A stretch of 30,703 nt of DNA, from assembly GCA_019634245.1 (NCBI GenBank), contig JAHQVR010000228.1, forward strand, positions 1-30,703. Direction: 5' to 3'. Origin of the DNA: Gammaproteobacteria bacterium (GTDB lineage: Bacteria; Pseudomonadota; Gammaproteobacteria; Granulosicoccales; Granulosicoccaceae). Shown here in pieces: positions 16,111-24,371 of this stretch. The notes under the pieces are model-generated. The model was not told the DNA's origin and ran no database searches. It was given only the letters and a program-made list of their open reading frames with translations. Position 1 is the first letter of the stretch, and each line of letters opens with the position of its first letter. The position numbers were made by a program, and so were the translations under genes.

Positions 16111-17259
16111 ATGCCCAAAGCCGTTAAAGTGATCATTGCATTGTCGATATTGACTCTGATTGTGATCGGTATCGGGCTCTTTTTTCTAAAGCAAAATGTC
16201 AGTCGACTGGAAGATACCGGCGATCTTGCGGCGGCTATTGATAAGGAAATCCATCGTCTTTATAAAGACGACGGCCAGTGGAGTATCGTGGTTGGCGTAC
16301 TCAAAAGCGGTCGAACCGATATATCGAAACGCGGCACCCTTAGTGATGAATCGACTACCACAGTCAATGACTACACCCATTTTCAGATTGGCTCTATTAC
16401 CAAAGTATTTTCGGTTCTGTTACTACAGATATTGAATGACGAAGGCATTGTCTCTGTTGATTCAACGCTAGAAGAGTTGCTAGGAGATTCTTATTCACTG
16501 GCACCCAGTGTTCAATCTGTAACGCTACGGCAACTCGCCTCTCACACCTCAGGCTTTCCTAGGGTTCCCAAGTACTTTTTGGAAAAACTGGAAAAAGAGG
16601 TTGGCAGAGATCAGGTCTTGCTCGATCCCTATAGTAAGACGACTCCGGATGAGATTTTCGACTATCTGACCGGTTCACCAGAAAAACGTAAACCGGGTAA
16701 AGCTGACTATTCTAATTTTGGTATGGGTCTGTTGGCGCACGTTTTGGAACACGTAACGGGTGAAAGCTATGACGAGCTACTACAGAAAACAGTGTTCGAA
16801 CCACTGAATTTAAAAAACACAACGGTATCTAGATCGACTGAGTTGAGTGCGAACATGGCCCAGGGATACACGCAGGATGGTTCAGCGCAAGCCCCCTGGA
16901 GTTTTACGGTTTTGGCAGGGGCTGGTGCATTGAATTCCAACATCAGGGATATGCTGACATTCACCAAAGCCCATTTTGATAAAGAATCGGATTTAAATGT
17001 TCCACTGACCAAACTGTTGAAAGCACCTAATAAAGGCCCGCTACTCGGCTGGCAATCTCCCTCCTTTTTAGATAAATTTTTTGGTAACGGACAAATTGTG
17101 TGGCACAACGGCATGACCGGCGGATACGCCTCCTACCTCGCCATTGATCCACACTCGCAGACCGGTGTTGTGGTGTTATCCAACAAAGCAGTAGACATGA
17201 CGATGTTAGGCATTATGCTGATGCGCCAAGTTCGCACACAATCTTGGGCTGATAACTGA
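16111..17259 (+). CDS. Membrane-anchored serine hydrolase of the class C beta-lactamase/DD-peptidase family
   Basis: 382 residues. An N-terminal hydrophobic span (about 6-27, VIIALSILTLIVIGIGLFFL) acts as a signal anchor. The penicillin-binding fold shows SITK (95-98, nucleophile Ser95 and Lys98), YSN (200-202) and HNG (332-334, in place of the KTG box), with LASHTSGFP at 142-150. This set is typical of AmpC-like and esterase or D-aminopeptidase relatives (Beta-lactamase, PF00144). The substrate could be a beta-lactam, a peptidoglycan peptide or an ester; sequence alone does not decide. It starts only 5 bp after purC with no visible Shine-Dalgarno sequence, so it is probably read through from the purC promoter. 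No link to purine synthesis is evident. Confidence 0.85.
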   Translation: MPKAVKVIIALSILTLIVIGIGLFFLKQNVSRLEDTGDLAAAIDKEIHRLYKDDGQWSIVVGVLKSGRTDISKRGTLSDESTTTVNDYTHFQIGSITKVFSVLLLQILNDEGIVSVDSTLEELLGDSYSLAPSVQSVTLRQLASHTSGFPRVPKYFLEKLEKEVGRDQVLLDPYSKTTPDEIFDYLTGSPEKRKPGKADYSNFGMGLLAHVLEHVTGESYDELLQKTVFEPLNLKNTTVSRSTELSANMAQGYTQDGSAQAPWSFTVLAGAGALNSNIRDMLTFTKAHFDKESDLNVPLTKLLKAPNKGPLLGWQSPSFLDKFFGNGQIVWHNGMTGGYASYLAIDPHSQTGVVVLSNKAVDMTMLGIMLMRQVRTQSWADN

Positions 17260-17550
17260 CTGTTAGCCACTGGAGGGCATACGTTCCGAGGCCCATAGAT
17301 TCCCTGATGTTTCTCACCAGGCAATGAAAAATCTAATTATCCTTAGAAGGTACAGTCTGCCTCAGGATTTTTAGAGTAAAGCAAGGAATGGACACCTAAG
17401 ATCATATCCGTCTTCCCTACATTCTACAAAACAACGTTTATCCAATTGGAGAAGCAAAGGAGAGTAAAAATCTTCGAACGGGGCGCGCAATACCGTTAGA
17501 ATATCCATAAATTGCTCGTTAAATGCTCATCACAAGCTACTAACTATCTT
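17260..17550. other. Intergenic region before the acyl-CoA dehydrogenase gene
   Basis: About 290 bp without a convincing gene. I saw no strong terminator, tRNA or repeat. A purine-rich stretch near 17447-17467 (TGGAGAAGCAAAGGAGAG) is too far from the ATG at 17551 to serve as its ribosome site. A promoter for the next operon should lie here, but no clear -35/-10 pair was found. Confidence 0.5.
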
Positions 17551-18771
17551 ATGAACTTTACACATTCAGAAAACGTTACATCTCTCGCGAACCGGCTTGA
17601 TGAGTTTATGCAAAACGAGGTCATTCCCTGTGAACAGACCTTTCGCGAGCATATGCACTCCACCGATGACAAATGGGTCACACCACCGGTTGTAGAGATG
17701 TTGAAAACCAAGGCGCGTGACCAAGGTCTATGGAACTTGTTTCAACCGAAGGCACATGGAGGCACACTAAGCAATCTAAGTTATGCCCCCCTGGCAGAAC
17801 TCATGGGACAGGTCTGGTGGGCGCCCGAGGTATTCAATTGCAATGCACCGGATACCGGCAATATGGAAACGCTGATGCTCTATGGTTCCGAAGCACAAAA
17901 AAAACGCTGGCTAGAACCGTTACTCGACGGAACGATCCGTTCCGGCTTTTGTATGACAGAACCTGATGTCGCCTCATCCGATGCAACCAACATCAGCTGT
18001 TCCATTGAGCAAACAGGGAAGGACTGTGTCATCAACGGACGTAAGTGGTACACAACGGGTGGTATGCGAAAAAATTGCGAACTGTTGATCGTAATGGGTA
18101 AGAGCGATCCGGAAAACCCAAACCGGCATGCTCAGCAATCGATGGTTCTCGTCCCGAAAAATACACCCGGCGTAAGAGTACTCAGGCACGTCACCACGTT
18201 GGGCTATGACGATGCTCCTTTTGGTGAAGCAGAGATTGAATTTGAGAATGTCACCGTGCCCACTGAGAATATTCTACTAGGACTGGGCCGCGGCTTTGAA
18301 ATTGCCCAAGGACGCCTAGGGCCTGGCCGAATCCATCATTGCATGCGACTGATTGGAGCTGCACAAAGAGCGTTGGAACTCATGCTCGAACGAGTTGAGA
18401 ACCGCACCACTTTCGGCCGCAAGCTATCCGAGCATCAGTCTGTCCGGGAGGACTTAGCGCGCTCGTGGTGTGATATTGAGCAAGCTCGACTTCTAACTTT
18501 GAAAGCGGCGGATACCATTGATCGAAAAGGTACTAAAGCGGCATGGCAACTGATTGCTGGCATAAAAATAACAGTGCCGACCATGGCACAAACCGTGATC
18601 GACAGAGCCATTCAAATCCACGGTGGTGCCGGATTGACAGCCGATCTTCCGTTGGCAGAGCTATTTAATTACGCCCGGCAAACTCGCTTGGTCGATGGAC
18701 CCGATCAGGTGCATATGATGGCTCTGGGACGCCAGCTCGTAAAAGCGCATCACGGCAACACCATACAGTGA
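17551..18771 (+). CDS. Acyl-CoA dehydrogenase, ACAD10/ACAD11-like subfamily
   Basis: 406 residues from the ATG at 17551; an upstream TTG at 17512 would add 13 residues without family support. It has the acyl-CoA dehydrogenase fold in order: N-terminal helical domain, the FAD/substrate motif CMTEPDVASSDATNI, a middle beta domain (GRKWYTTGG, IEFENVTVP), and a C-terminal helical domain with RTTFGRKLSEHQSV and QIHGGAGLTADLPLAELF. The usual YEGT catalytic-Glu motif is replaced by VDGPDQVH, a form I associate with the ACAD10/11-like group. The APH-type kinase gene overlaps its stop, as expected for 4-hydroxyacyl-CoA conversion (phosphorylation, then loss of phosphate). LvaC with LvaA of Pseudomonas putida is the bacterial precedent. 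Substrate chain length is unknown. Confidence 0.85.
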   Translation: MNFTHSENVTSLANRLDEFMQNEVIPCEQTFREHMHSTDDKWVTPPVVEMLKTKARDQGLWNLFQPKAHGGTLSNLSYAPLAELMGQVWWAPEVFNCNAPDTGNMETLMLYGSEAQKKRWLEPLLDGTIRSGFCMTEPDVASSDATNISCSIEQTGKDCVINGRKWYTTGGMRKNCELLIVMGKSDPENPNRHAQQSMVLVPKNTPGVRVLRHVTTLGYDDAPFGEAEIEFENVTVPTENILLGLGRGFEIAQGRLGPGRIHHCMRLIGAAQRALELMLERVENRTTFGRKLSEHQSVREDLARSWCDIEQARLLTLKAADTIDRKGTKAAWQLIAGIKITVPTMAQTVIDRAIQIHGGAGLTADLPLAELFNYARQTRLVDGPDQVHMMALGRQLVKAHHGNTIQ

Positions 18772-19787
18772 ATAAATCGTTCCATGCACTCGATGAGCCT
18801 GCACTCAACCAGTATCTGGAAGCTCAATCGATCGGTGTTTCACAAATTCACAGCATAAAAAAATTCGCAGATGGGCAATCCAACCCTACCTACCTACTTA
18901 GTGCAAAGTCTGGTCAGTATGTGCTTCGACGCAAGCCGCCTGGAATTCTGCTGAAATCCGCTCATGCCATCGATCGCGAATATCGCGTGATTCGCGCACT
19001 GCAATGTACTGATGTACCCGTACCCAGGGCGTTACACCTCTGTGAAGACCCAACAATCATAGGTTCAGAGTTTTTTATCATGTCGTTTATCGATGGGAAA
19101 ACTTTCTGGAAACCCGAATTGCCCGAGTTAACTATTGATGCTCGGACAGCCTGTTACGACAACATCAATAAAACCCTTGTGGCCATACATTCAGTGGATA
19201 TCGAATCGGTTGGTTTAAGCGATTTTGGTAAGCCCGGAAATTATTTCGAACGTCAGTACACACGTTGGACTGAGCAATACCGAGCTACAGAAACCGAATG
19301 TATCCCAGAAATGGATGCGGCTATTGAATGGCTATCGACTAATCTTATTGACGATGACGGCCGAGTATCACTCACACACGGTGACTTCAGAATTGACAAC
19401 TTAATGTGTTCACACGATGGTACGCAAGTGCTCGCCGTACTTGATTGGGAGCTATCGACATTGGGGCATCCGTTCGCCGATCTAGCGTATCAATGCGCAC
19501 TTTGGCGTATGCCCCCCGAGGCAGCACTATCAGGATTAAAAGGGATTAAACGCGAAGAATTGGGAATCCCTGGGGAAGAGCAGTATGTCGATTTATACTG
19601 CGAGCGAATGGGAATCGCAGCGATTGAACACTGGAATTTTTATCGAGTCTTCAGCCTATTCCGAATGGCGGCGATTGTACAAGGCGTAAAGAAGCGCCAT
19701 CTCGAAGGCAATGCTTCAAGCGAAAACGCAATGGGTGTAGGCGCGTTAGTAAAACCGCTAGCGGCAGAAGCAGCGAAGCTATTGTAA
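18768..19787 (+). CDS. Aminoglycoside-phosphotransferase-fold kinase, probable 4-hydroxyacyl-CoA kinase
   Basis: 339 residues of the APH/choline kinase fold: an N-lobe with DGQSNPTYLL and YVLRRKPPG, a catalytic loop LTHGDFRIDNLM (HGDxxxxN) and the metal motif VLDWELSTLG. Family members of this type form the N-terminal half of human ACAD10/ACAD11, or stand alone as LvaA-like proteins. They phosphorylate the 4-hydroxyl of 4-hydroxyacyl-CoA rather than antibiotics. The GTG start overlaps the stop of the acyl-CoA dehydrogenase gene (GTGA at 18768-18771), so the two are translated together. An antibiotic-resistance role is unlikely given this context. It ends 52 bp from the convergent glycosyltransferase gene. 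Confidence 0.85.
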   Translation: MNKSFHALDEPALNQYLEAQSIGVSQIHSIKKFADGQSNPTYLLSAKSGQYVLRRKPPGILLKSAHAIDREYRVIRALQCTDVPVPRALHLCEDPTIIGSEFFIMSFIDGKTFWKPELPELTIDARTACYDNINKTLVAIHSVDIESVGLSDFGKPGNYFERQYTRWTEQYRATETECIPEMDAAIEWLSTNLIDDDGRVSLTHGDFRIDNLMCSHDGTQVLAVLDWELSTLGHPFADLAYQCALWRMPPEAALSGLKGIKREELGIPGEEQYVDLYCERMGIAAIEHWNFYRVFSLFRMAAIVQGVKKRHLEGNASSENAMGVGALVKPLAAEAAKLL

Positions 19788-19839
19788 ACACCGACTTTAA
19801 TAACGCACATCCTGAACTCCAAGGTAATTCACAGCGATT

Positions 19840-20889
19840 TCACGCCGCGGACGTGGATTGCCACAGTCGATCCACTAGAGTTTTCGGATCAGTATGAGCA
19901 CCCGAGGCACAATAGTCTGCAACCGCAGAAGCCACGTCTGGGTAATTCATCGGAGATCTGGTGCCACCCGTCGTTGAGTCTATGCGCTCCATAAACTCAC
20001 TCAGCGTTTGAGAATTCAAATGGGCATTGCTCTCACCCAATCCCAGCTGCTCCAAAGCCATAGCATTAGCGATTTGCTCACCTTGACCTTGAACAGGTAT
20101 TGTCAGGATGGGAATACCCATGTGCAGTGCCTCAGACACCAACCCAAAACCACAACTGGATACCAATGCCCGACATTGCCGCAAATCTTGTCGAAACCCT
20201 TCTTTAGATAGAGGCTCTATAGTGACATTCTCAACCTGCCTACGTTCCTTGTGTTGTGGTGAATAAAACTTAAATGCCACACTGGGTAGGTTCAATAGAA
20301 TCTCTAACGCAGATTCAGAATTTGCAAAAGGTAAATAGACCAATACGAACGCTTCTTCTGACGGTTTCCACTTAAGTCGTACATCGATTAAGGGAGGCAG
20401 GACGGTGCCATCAAAATGATGCCAGTGCACTCCCAACGCACGCTGAACAGGTGCAAAATATCTAAGCACCAAACGGCCAACTACGTCATGCTTTGGCCAG
20501 GGTGCACCGGAGATAAACGAATACTGATGACCGATGCCAAGGCTCGGTGTTTTAGAAAATCTGGATCGCCACGCTGTCAATGGCTCAAAATCACTGATCA
20601 CTAGATCGTATGAATCCAAGTGAATCTGTTTCAATTCATGAACAAAACGAAAAGGTCTTAAGTTCTTTATCGTGCTTAAATGATCAATTTTGTTATTTCT
20701 GGTTTCAAAGGTTAGCCCTTCAAAAAAGCGCGCATCGCCAAACACCTCCATTCCAAAATACTTGTTTTTGTCACGACCACTGAATACATAATCGACCTCG
20801 AGGCCTAATCGATCGAACTCTCTGGCCAAGCACCGAGCCCGGGTAATATGTCCATTGCCCGTGCCTTGAACACCATAAAGAATTTTCAT
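19840..20889 (-). CDS. MJ1255/VC2487-family glycosyltransferase
   Basis: 349 residues from the ATG at 20889, which gives the family N-terminus MKILYGVQGTGNGHITRA. An in-frame TTG or ATG up to 21054 would add an unrelated 55-residue leader. A purine-rich AGAAGAGAAAGC about 8-18 nt upstream could be the ribosome site. The GT-B-like pattern includes GxGNGHxxRA at the N-terminus, VISDFEPLTAW, GIGHQYSFI in the middle, and a C-terminal nucleotide-sugar region with SSCGFGLVSEALHMGIPILTIPVQGQGEQ in pieces (resembling MurG/UGT donor sites). Members of this family are poorly characterised; acceptor and donor are unknown. It is isolated between two plus-strand operons and divergent from gap-arsJ. Confidence 0.82.
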   Translation of the reverse strand: MKILYGVQGTGNGHITRARCLAREFDRLGLEVDYVFSGRDKNKYFGMEVFGDARFFEGLTFETRNNKIDHLSTIKNLRPFRFVHELKQIHLDSYDLVISDFEPLTAWRSRFSKTPSLGIGHQYSFISGAPWPKHDVVGRLVLRYFAPVQRALGVHWHHFDGTVLPPLIDVRLKWKPSEEAFVLVYLPFANSESALEILLNLPSVAFKFYSPQHKERRQVENVTIEPLSKEGFRQDLRQCRALVSSCGFGLVSEALHMGIPILTIPVQGQGEQIANAMALEQLGLGESNAHLNSQTLSEFMERIDSTTGGTRSPMNYPDVASAVADYCASGAHTDPKTLVDRLWQSTSAA

Positions 20890-21000
20890 TCGTGCGCTTT
20901 CTCTTCTGTGCAATCGTGTCGTTGAGAAGAGACTAGACACAAAATCTGAGTTCGAAAAGTATAATAATGACTTTCGTCTCATCTTTTTATGGATCAAATT

Positions 21001-21126
21001 TAGTTGTGTACTATCAACTATTTGCGGTGCTCCGACCCGATTGACCATTGTCATAGGGCTGTCATATGACAGGGATAAGCTGAACGGTTAAACGACAGTT
21101 CCATCGATTAAATCGAGTAATCAACG
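21001..21126 (+). promoter_or_regulatory. gap-arsJ promoter region with three inverted repeats
   Basis: A promoter candidate is TTGACC (21041-21046), an 18-nt spacer and TATGAC (21065-21070). A perfect 14-bp palindrome, CTGTCATATGACAG (21059-21072), covers that -10. Two more inverted repeats flank it: TAGTTG-8nt-CAACTA (21001-21020) and TCGATT-A-AATCGA (21104-21116), which lies just before the start codon. An ArsR-type repressor would be the expected regulator, but no regulator gene is in view. Confidence 0.45.
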
Positions 21127-22134
21127 ATGCCGATAAAAGTGGGTATAAACGGGTTTGGCCGCATTGGACGATTGGCGTTGCGTGCCTCCTGGGGAAACCC
21201 AGCAATAGAATTTGTTCAAATTAACGATCCAGAAGGCGATGCTGAAACCATGGCCCATCTGCTGGAGTACGATTCAATTCACGGACGTTGGCCACAAGTG
21301 TCGGGATTCACCGATAACGAGATACTGATCGATAGTTCTGCGGTGCTGTTTACACAAACCAGATCACCGGCTGAGGCGCGGTGGAACGACATCGATGTAG
21401 TGATTGAATGTAGTGGTCAATTTCGCACCAAATCGCTACTGACACCCTACATTGAAAGTGGAGTTAAAAAAGTGGTGGTGTCAGCTCCGATGCCTATCGA
21501 CGACGGGCTGAACCTTGTGATGGGTGTGAACGACCATCTCTACGACCCTGGTGTGCATGACATTATTACAGCAGCTTCTTGCACAACAAACTGCCTTGCC
21601 CCGGTGGTGAAAGTCATATCCGAGTCCATCGGCATTGCACACGGTTGCATCACCACTATTCACGACATTACTAACACTCAAACCATTATCGATGCACCAC
21701 ACAAAGATCTTCGGCGCGCTCGCGCAAACTCACTTTCTTTGATTCCCACTAGCACTGGCTCCGCTAAAGCCATAGGCGCAATTTTCCCCGAACTCGTAGG
21801 AAAATTAGATGGAATTGCTGTTCGGGTACCGCTTCTCAATGCGTCGATAACCGACTGCGTATTTGAGGTGAAAGAAACTACTGATGTAGACACAGTCAAT
21901 CGACTGTTGACAGAGGCCGCCAACGGAACACTTAAGGGAATCTTAGGTGTGGAGCAGAAGCCTTTAGTGTCCGTGGACTATCGAACGGATCCAAGATCAG
22001 GTGTGGTAGATTTATTATCGACTCGAGTAATCGACGATACCCAAGTAAAATTATTGGTCTGGTACGACAACGAATGGGGTTATGCGAACCGGCTTTCGGA
22101 ACTCGTCGTGAAAATAGCCAAATCCATCAGCTGA
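21127..22134 (+). CDS. gap: ArsJ-associated glyceraldehyde-3-phosphate dehydrogenase
   Basis: 335 residues, full-length type I GAPDH: NAD-binding loop [10 protein letters not shown] (7-16), adenine-ribose Asp34 (INDPEG), catalytic Cys152 in [11 protein letters not shown], His179, and C-terminal [11 protein letters not shown]. It should oxidise glyceraldehyde 3-phosphate. With arsenate in place of phosphate it forms 1-arseno-3-phosphoglycerate, which ArsJ exports. The next gene on the same strand is arsJ, so this is the arsenate-dedicated paralogue rather than the glycolytic one. Differences from glycolytic GAPDH, such as [12 protein letters not shown] near 47-58, fit that group. The ribosome site is weak (GAG 9 nt upstream). 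Confidence 0.9.
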   Translation: MPIKVGINGFGRIGRLALRASWGNPAIEFVQINDPEGDAETMAHLLEYDSIHGRWPQVSGFTDNEILIDSSAVLFTQTRSPAEARWNDIDVVIECSGQFRTKSLLTPYIESGVKKVVVSAPMPIDDGLNLVMGVNDHLYDPGVHDIITAASCTTNCLAPVVKVISESIGIAHGCITTIHDITNTQTIIDAPHKDLRRARANSLSLIPTSTGSAKAIGAIFPELVGKLDGIAVRVPLLNASITDCVFEVKETTDVDTVNRLLTEAANGTLKGILGVEQKPLVSVDYRTDPRSGVVDLLSTRVIDDTQVKLLVWYDNEWGYANRLSELVVKIAKSIS

Positions 22135-22245
22135 GTCGAAAAGCCATCTATTACTCCTTATGCATTCTCCTAGGCAAACACACCCTGCAGGGCAGATTCG
22201 CAGACCTCTTTCTGGGACCTGCAGCACCGACCGCCACACCTAATC

Positions 22246-23427
22246 ATGTCTACTGACTTTAGACACTACCTAGTCGTTACCTTTGGGTATTGGGCGTTCA
22301 CCATCACCGATGGTGCCATTCGCATGTTAGTGGTGCTTTATTTTCACCAGCTGGGTTACAGCCCCATCGAAATCGCCCTGTTATTCGTATTTTATGAAGC
22401 CTTTGGTGTAGCGACCAACTTCATTGGCGGCTGGTTAGGCAGCGTCATCGGTCTCAACAGAATTATGCACTTTGGTATGGGTTTGCAGGTTTTTGCACTT
22501 TTACTACTCAGTGCACCTGATAGCTGGCTGAATGTCGGCTACGTCATGGCCGTACAGGCTCTGTCGGGCATTGCCAAAGACTTGAATAAGATGAGTGCGA
22601 AAACTTCGGTCAAGAAGCTGGTACCTGAAAATGCCAACGCGACGTTACTTCGTTGGACAAGTGTGTTGACCGGGTCTAAAAACAGCCTAAAAGGTGCGGG
22701 CTTTTTCGTTGGTGCTTTCCTTCTGTCTATTTGGGGATTTCGAGGTGCGCTCTACGCGTTGGCAATACCCCTGGCGGTGGTTTTGTTAATCCTGTTATTC
22801 ACGTTGCCGAAACAACTGGGTACAGCTCAATTTAAAACACCGTTTTCGCAGCTGTTATCAAGAAGTCCTGCAATCAACCGCCTGTCGGCTGCCCGTTACT
22901 TTTTGTTCGGTGCAAGAGATATCTGGTTTGTGGTCGCACTCCCTGTGTTTCTAGCGACTGCAGGGTGGTCACATACGCAAACCGGCGCATTTTTAGCTCT
23001 GTGGATAATCGGCTATGGCATCGTGCAGATGGTGGCTCCATCTATTTTGCGCAGAGGCCGCGAGGCACCCGGAGGTCGATCTGCCGTGGGCTATGCGGGC
23101 GCGCTAGCCCTTATTCCGGCAATAATGGCGGCCCTACTGTATGCCGGACTAGCGCCTGTTCAAGTTGTGACATTCGGTCTGATTTTGTTTGGTCTACAGT
23201 TCGCCTTGAATTCAGCGCTGCACTCTTACTTGGTACTGCACTACGCAGACCACGACAAAGCGGCCTTAGATGTGGGTTTTTATTACATGTCCAATGCGAT
23301 GGGCAGACTAACCGGCACCGTTCTTTCTGGTTGGATGTATCAGGTTTTTGGTATGGCCGGTTGCCTGGTGGGTTCATGCATTATGATTACACTTGCGGCG
23401 TTGATTTCAAAACGATTACCGAGCTAG
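22246..23427 (+). CDS. arsJ: Organoarsenical efflux MFS transporter ArsJ
   Basis: 393 residues, about 11-12 hydrophobic spans, major facilitator fold. The start HYLVVTFGYWAFTITDGAIRML and the internal motifs QALSGIAKDLNKMSAKTSVKK and SKNSLKGAGFFVG are hallmarks I recognise from ArsJ proteins. It extrudes 1-arseno-3-phosphoglycerate made by the GAPDH encoded upstream; the product breaks down outside to arsenate. Together the two genes form a known arsenate-resistance pathway. The 111-bp gap between them has a small palindrome (CCCTGCAGGG, 22183-22192) and no obvious Shine-Dalgarno sequence before the ATG. A 6-bp stem, GAGCTA/TAGCTC (23421-23443), surrounds the stop codon, but no U stretch follows. 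Confidence 0.92.
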   Translation: MSTDFRHYLVVTFGYWAFTITDGAIRMLVVLYFHQLGYSPIEIALLFVFYEAFGVATNFIGGWLGSVIGLNRIMHFGMGLQVFALLLLSAPDSWLNVGYVMAVQALSGIAKDLNKMSAKTSVKKLVPENANATLLRWTSVLTGSKNSLKGAGFFVGAFLLSIWGFRGALYALAIPLAVVLLILLFTLPKQLGTAQFKTPFSQLLSRSPAINRLSAARYFLFGARDIWFVVALPVFLATAGWSHTQTGAFLALWIIGYGIVQMVAPSILRRGREAPGGRSAVGYAGALALIPAIMAALLYAGLAPVQVVTFGLILFGLQFALNSALHSYLVLHYADHDKAALDVGFYYMSNAMGRLTGTVLSGWMYQVFGMAGCLVGSCIMITLAALISKRLPS

Positions 23428-23453
23428 CTGTTTTCTATAGCTCACGATACAAA

Positions 23454-23580
23454 ACACACTACTCCCTACTCCTGACTCCCTACTCACAGCTCACTATTCA
23501 CTGTTCACCAGGCAAAACCCACAACCTACTAATGCCTTCCACCAAGCGTACCACTCTGCTAGCAACTAACAACTAGCAAC
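23454..23580. repeat. Degenerate 7-bp tandem repeats downstream of arsJ
   Basis: Eight consecutive heptamers run from 23454 to 23509: ACACACT, ACTCCCT, ACTCCTG, ACTCCCT, ACTCACA, GCTCACT, ATTCACT and GTTCACC. A second group, GCTAGCA, ACTAACA, ACTAGCA, lies at 23558-23578. Consensus is about RYTCMCT. The array sits between arsJ and the PAP2 gene in about 270 bp without a gene. Similar heptamer tracts (short tandemly repeated repetitive sequences) are known from other bacteria. Confidence 0.7.
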
Positions 23581-23698
23581 GGAAAGTTCACCGTCGCGAC
23601 AAAGTTACATTGCTAAGCCATAGTCAAATCGCAATCGTGTCATTAACTCTTCATTGAAATTCAACAGAGTTGTCATACGCGCTTCCGATACTATAGAA

Positions 23699-24220
23699 AT
23701 GAGCATTACCAGTCAGCTTGTCGAACTCGATGTGCGGTTGTTGTATTGGTCAGAGTTGCAGCGTAAACGGCCATCACTTCTCCGCATAGCAAAACTGATT
23801 TCGCGATCGGGTGATGGGTACCTCCAGTGCTTCGCCTTTGTTGCATTCGCATTGTCTCCCTACCACGATATTCCCTACTTCGAGCTCTGGCTCATTTTGA
23901 CCTTCGGGGTTGAGAGATCCATTTACTGGGTGTTGAAAAATTCCTTAAAGCGGCGCCGCCCACCCGCGGCTCTGCCGTCTTTCGGCGCTGAGATTATCGC
24001 CTCGGACCAATTCAGCTTCCCATCCGGGCATACCTCAGCGGCCTTTTTACTAGTAACCATATTGGCGCTGTTCAGTCCAGCACTGTTGTGGGTGGCTCTA
24101 CCTTGGGCATTTTGTGTCGGTGCATCCCGAGTATTACTCGGAGTGCACTTTCCCAGCGACATCCTGGCTGGTATCGTGCTGGGAGTGACCACCGGGTGGA
24201 TGTGCTATGGGGTCTTATAA
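23699..24220 (+). CDS. PAP2-family phosphatase (membrane)
   Basis: 173 residues from the ATG at 23699; a TTG at 23654 would add 15. The three-part acid-phosphatase signature is complete: KNSLKRRRP (K-x6-RP), FPSGHTSAAF (PSGH) and GASRVLLGVHFPSDILAG (SR-x5-H-x3-D). Four or so hydrophobic segments (for example YLQCFAFVAFALS, LLVTILALFSPALLWVALPW, ILAGIVLGVTTGWMCYG) place it in the inner membrane. Likely substrates are phosphatidic acid, undecaprenyl diphosphate or another lipid phosphate; the sequence does not decide. It has no operon partner in view. No convincing ribosome site is seen. Confidence 0.85.
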   Translation: MSITSQLVELDVRLLYWSELQRKRPSLLRIAKLISRSGDGYLQCFAFVAFALSPYHDIPYFELWLILTFGVERSIYWVLKNSLKRRRPPAALPSFGAEIIASDQFSFPSGHTSAAFLLVTILALFSPALLWVALPWAFCVGASRVLLGVHFPSDILAGIVLGVTTGWMCYGVL

Positions 24221-24371
24221 CGTTTGTACAGATGACACTAGTCTGAACAATTAAATCGAATGCCTGTTGATTCCTGATTATTAGCTCTTAGCACCTAAAA
24301 CGGCTGAAGAAAAGCATAGCGTTAATGCGAATGCGCTACCAAAAGCATAACTTCATTGGCCACTGAAGCAA

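Noticed and set aside
18768..19787. Aminoglycoside-resistance kinase
   Set aside because: The fold is that of APH, but its overlap with an acyl-CoA dehydrogenase gene and the ACAD10/11 precedent favour an acyl-CoA substrate.
22965..23576. 203-codon plus-strand frame overlapping the second half of arsJ
   Set aside because: The arsJ frame encodes clear membrane spans through 23427; the alternative frame is rich in Arg and Ser and continues into the heptamer repeats.
23454..23580. Repeats as a possible CRISPR array
   Set aside because: The units are 7 bp, contiguous and degenerate, with no spacers and no cas genes nearby.
24351..24368. Palindrome CTTCATTGGCCACTGAAG just after the D-malate/tartrate dehydrogenase stop as a terminator
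   Set aside because: It has one internal mismatch, almost no loop and no U stretch after it on the minus strand, so I did not call a terminator.
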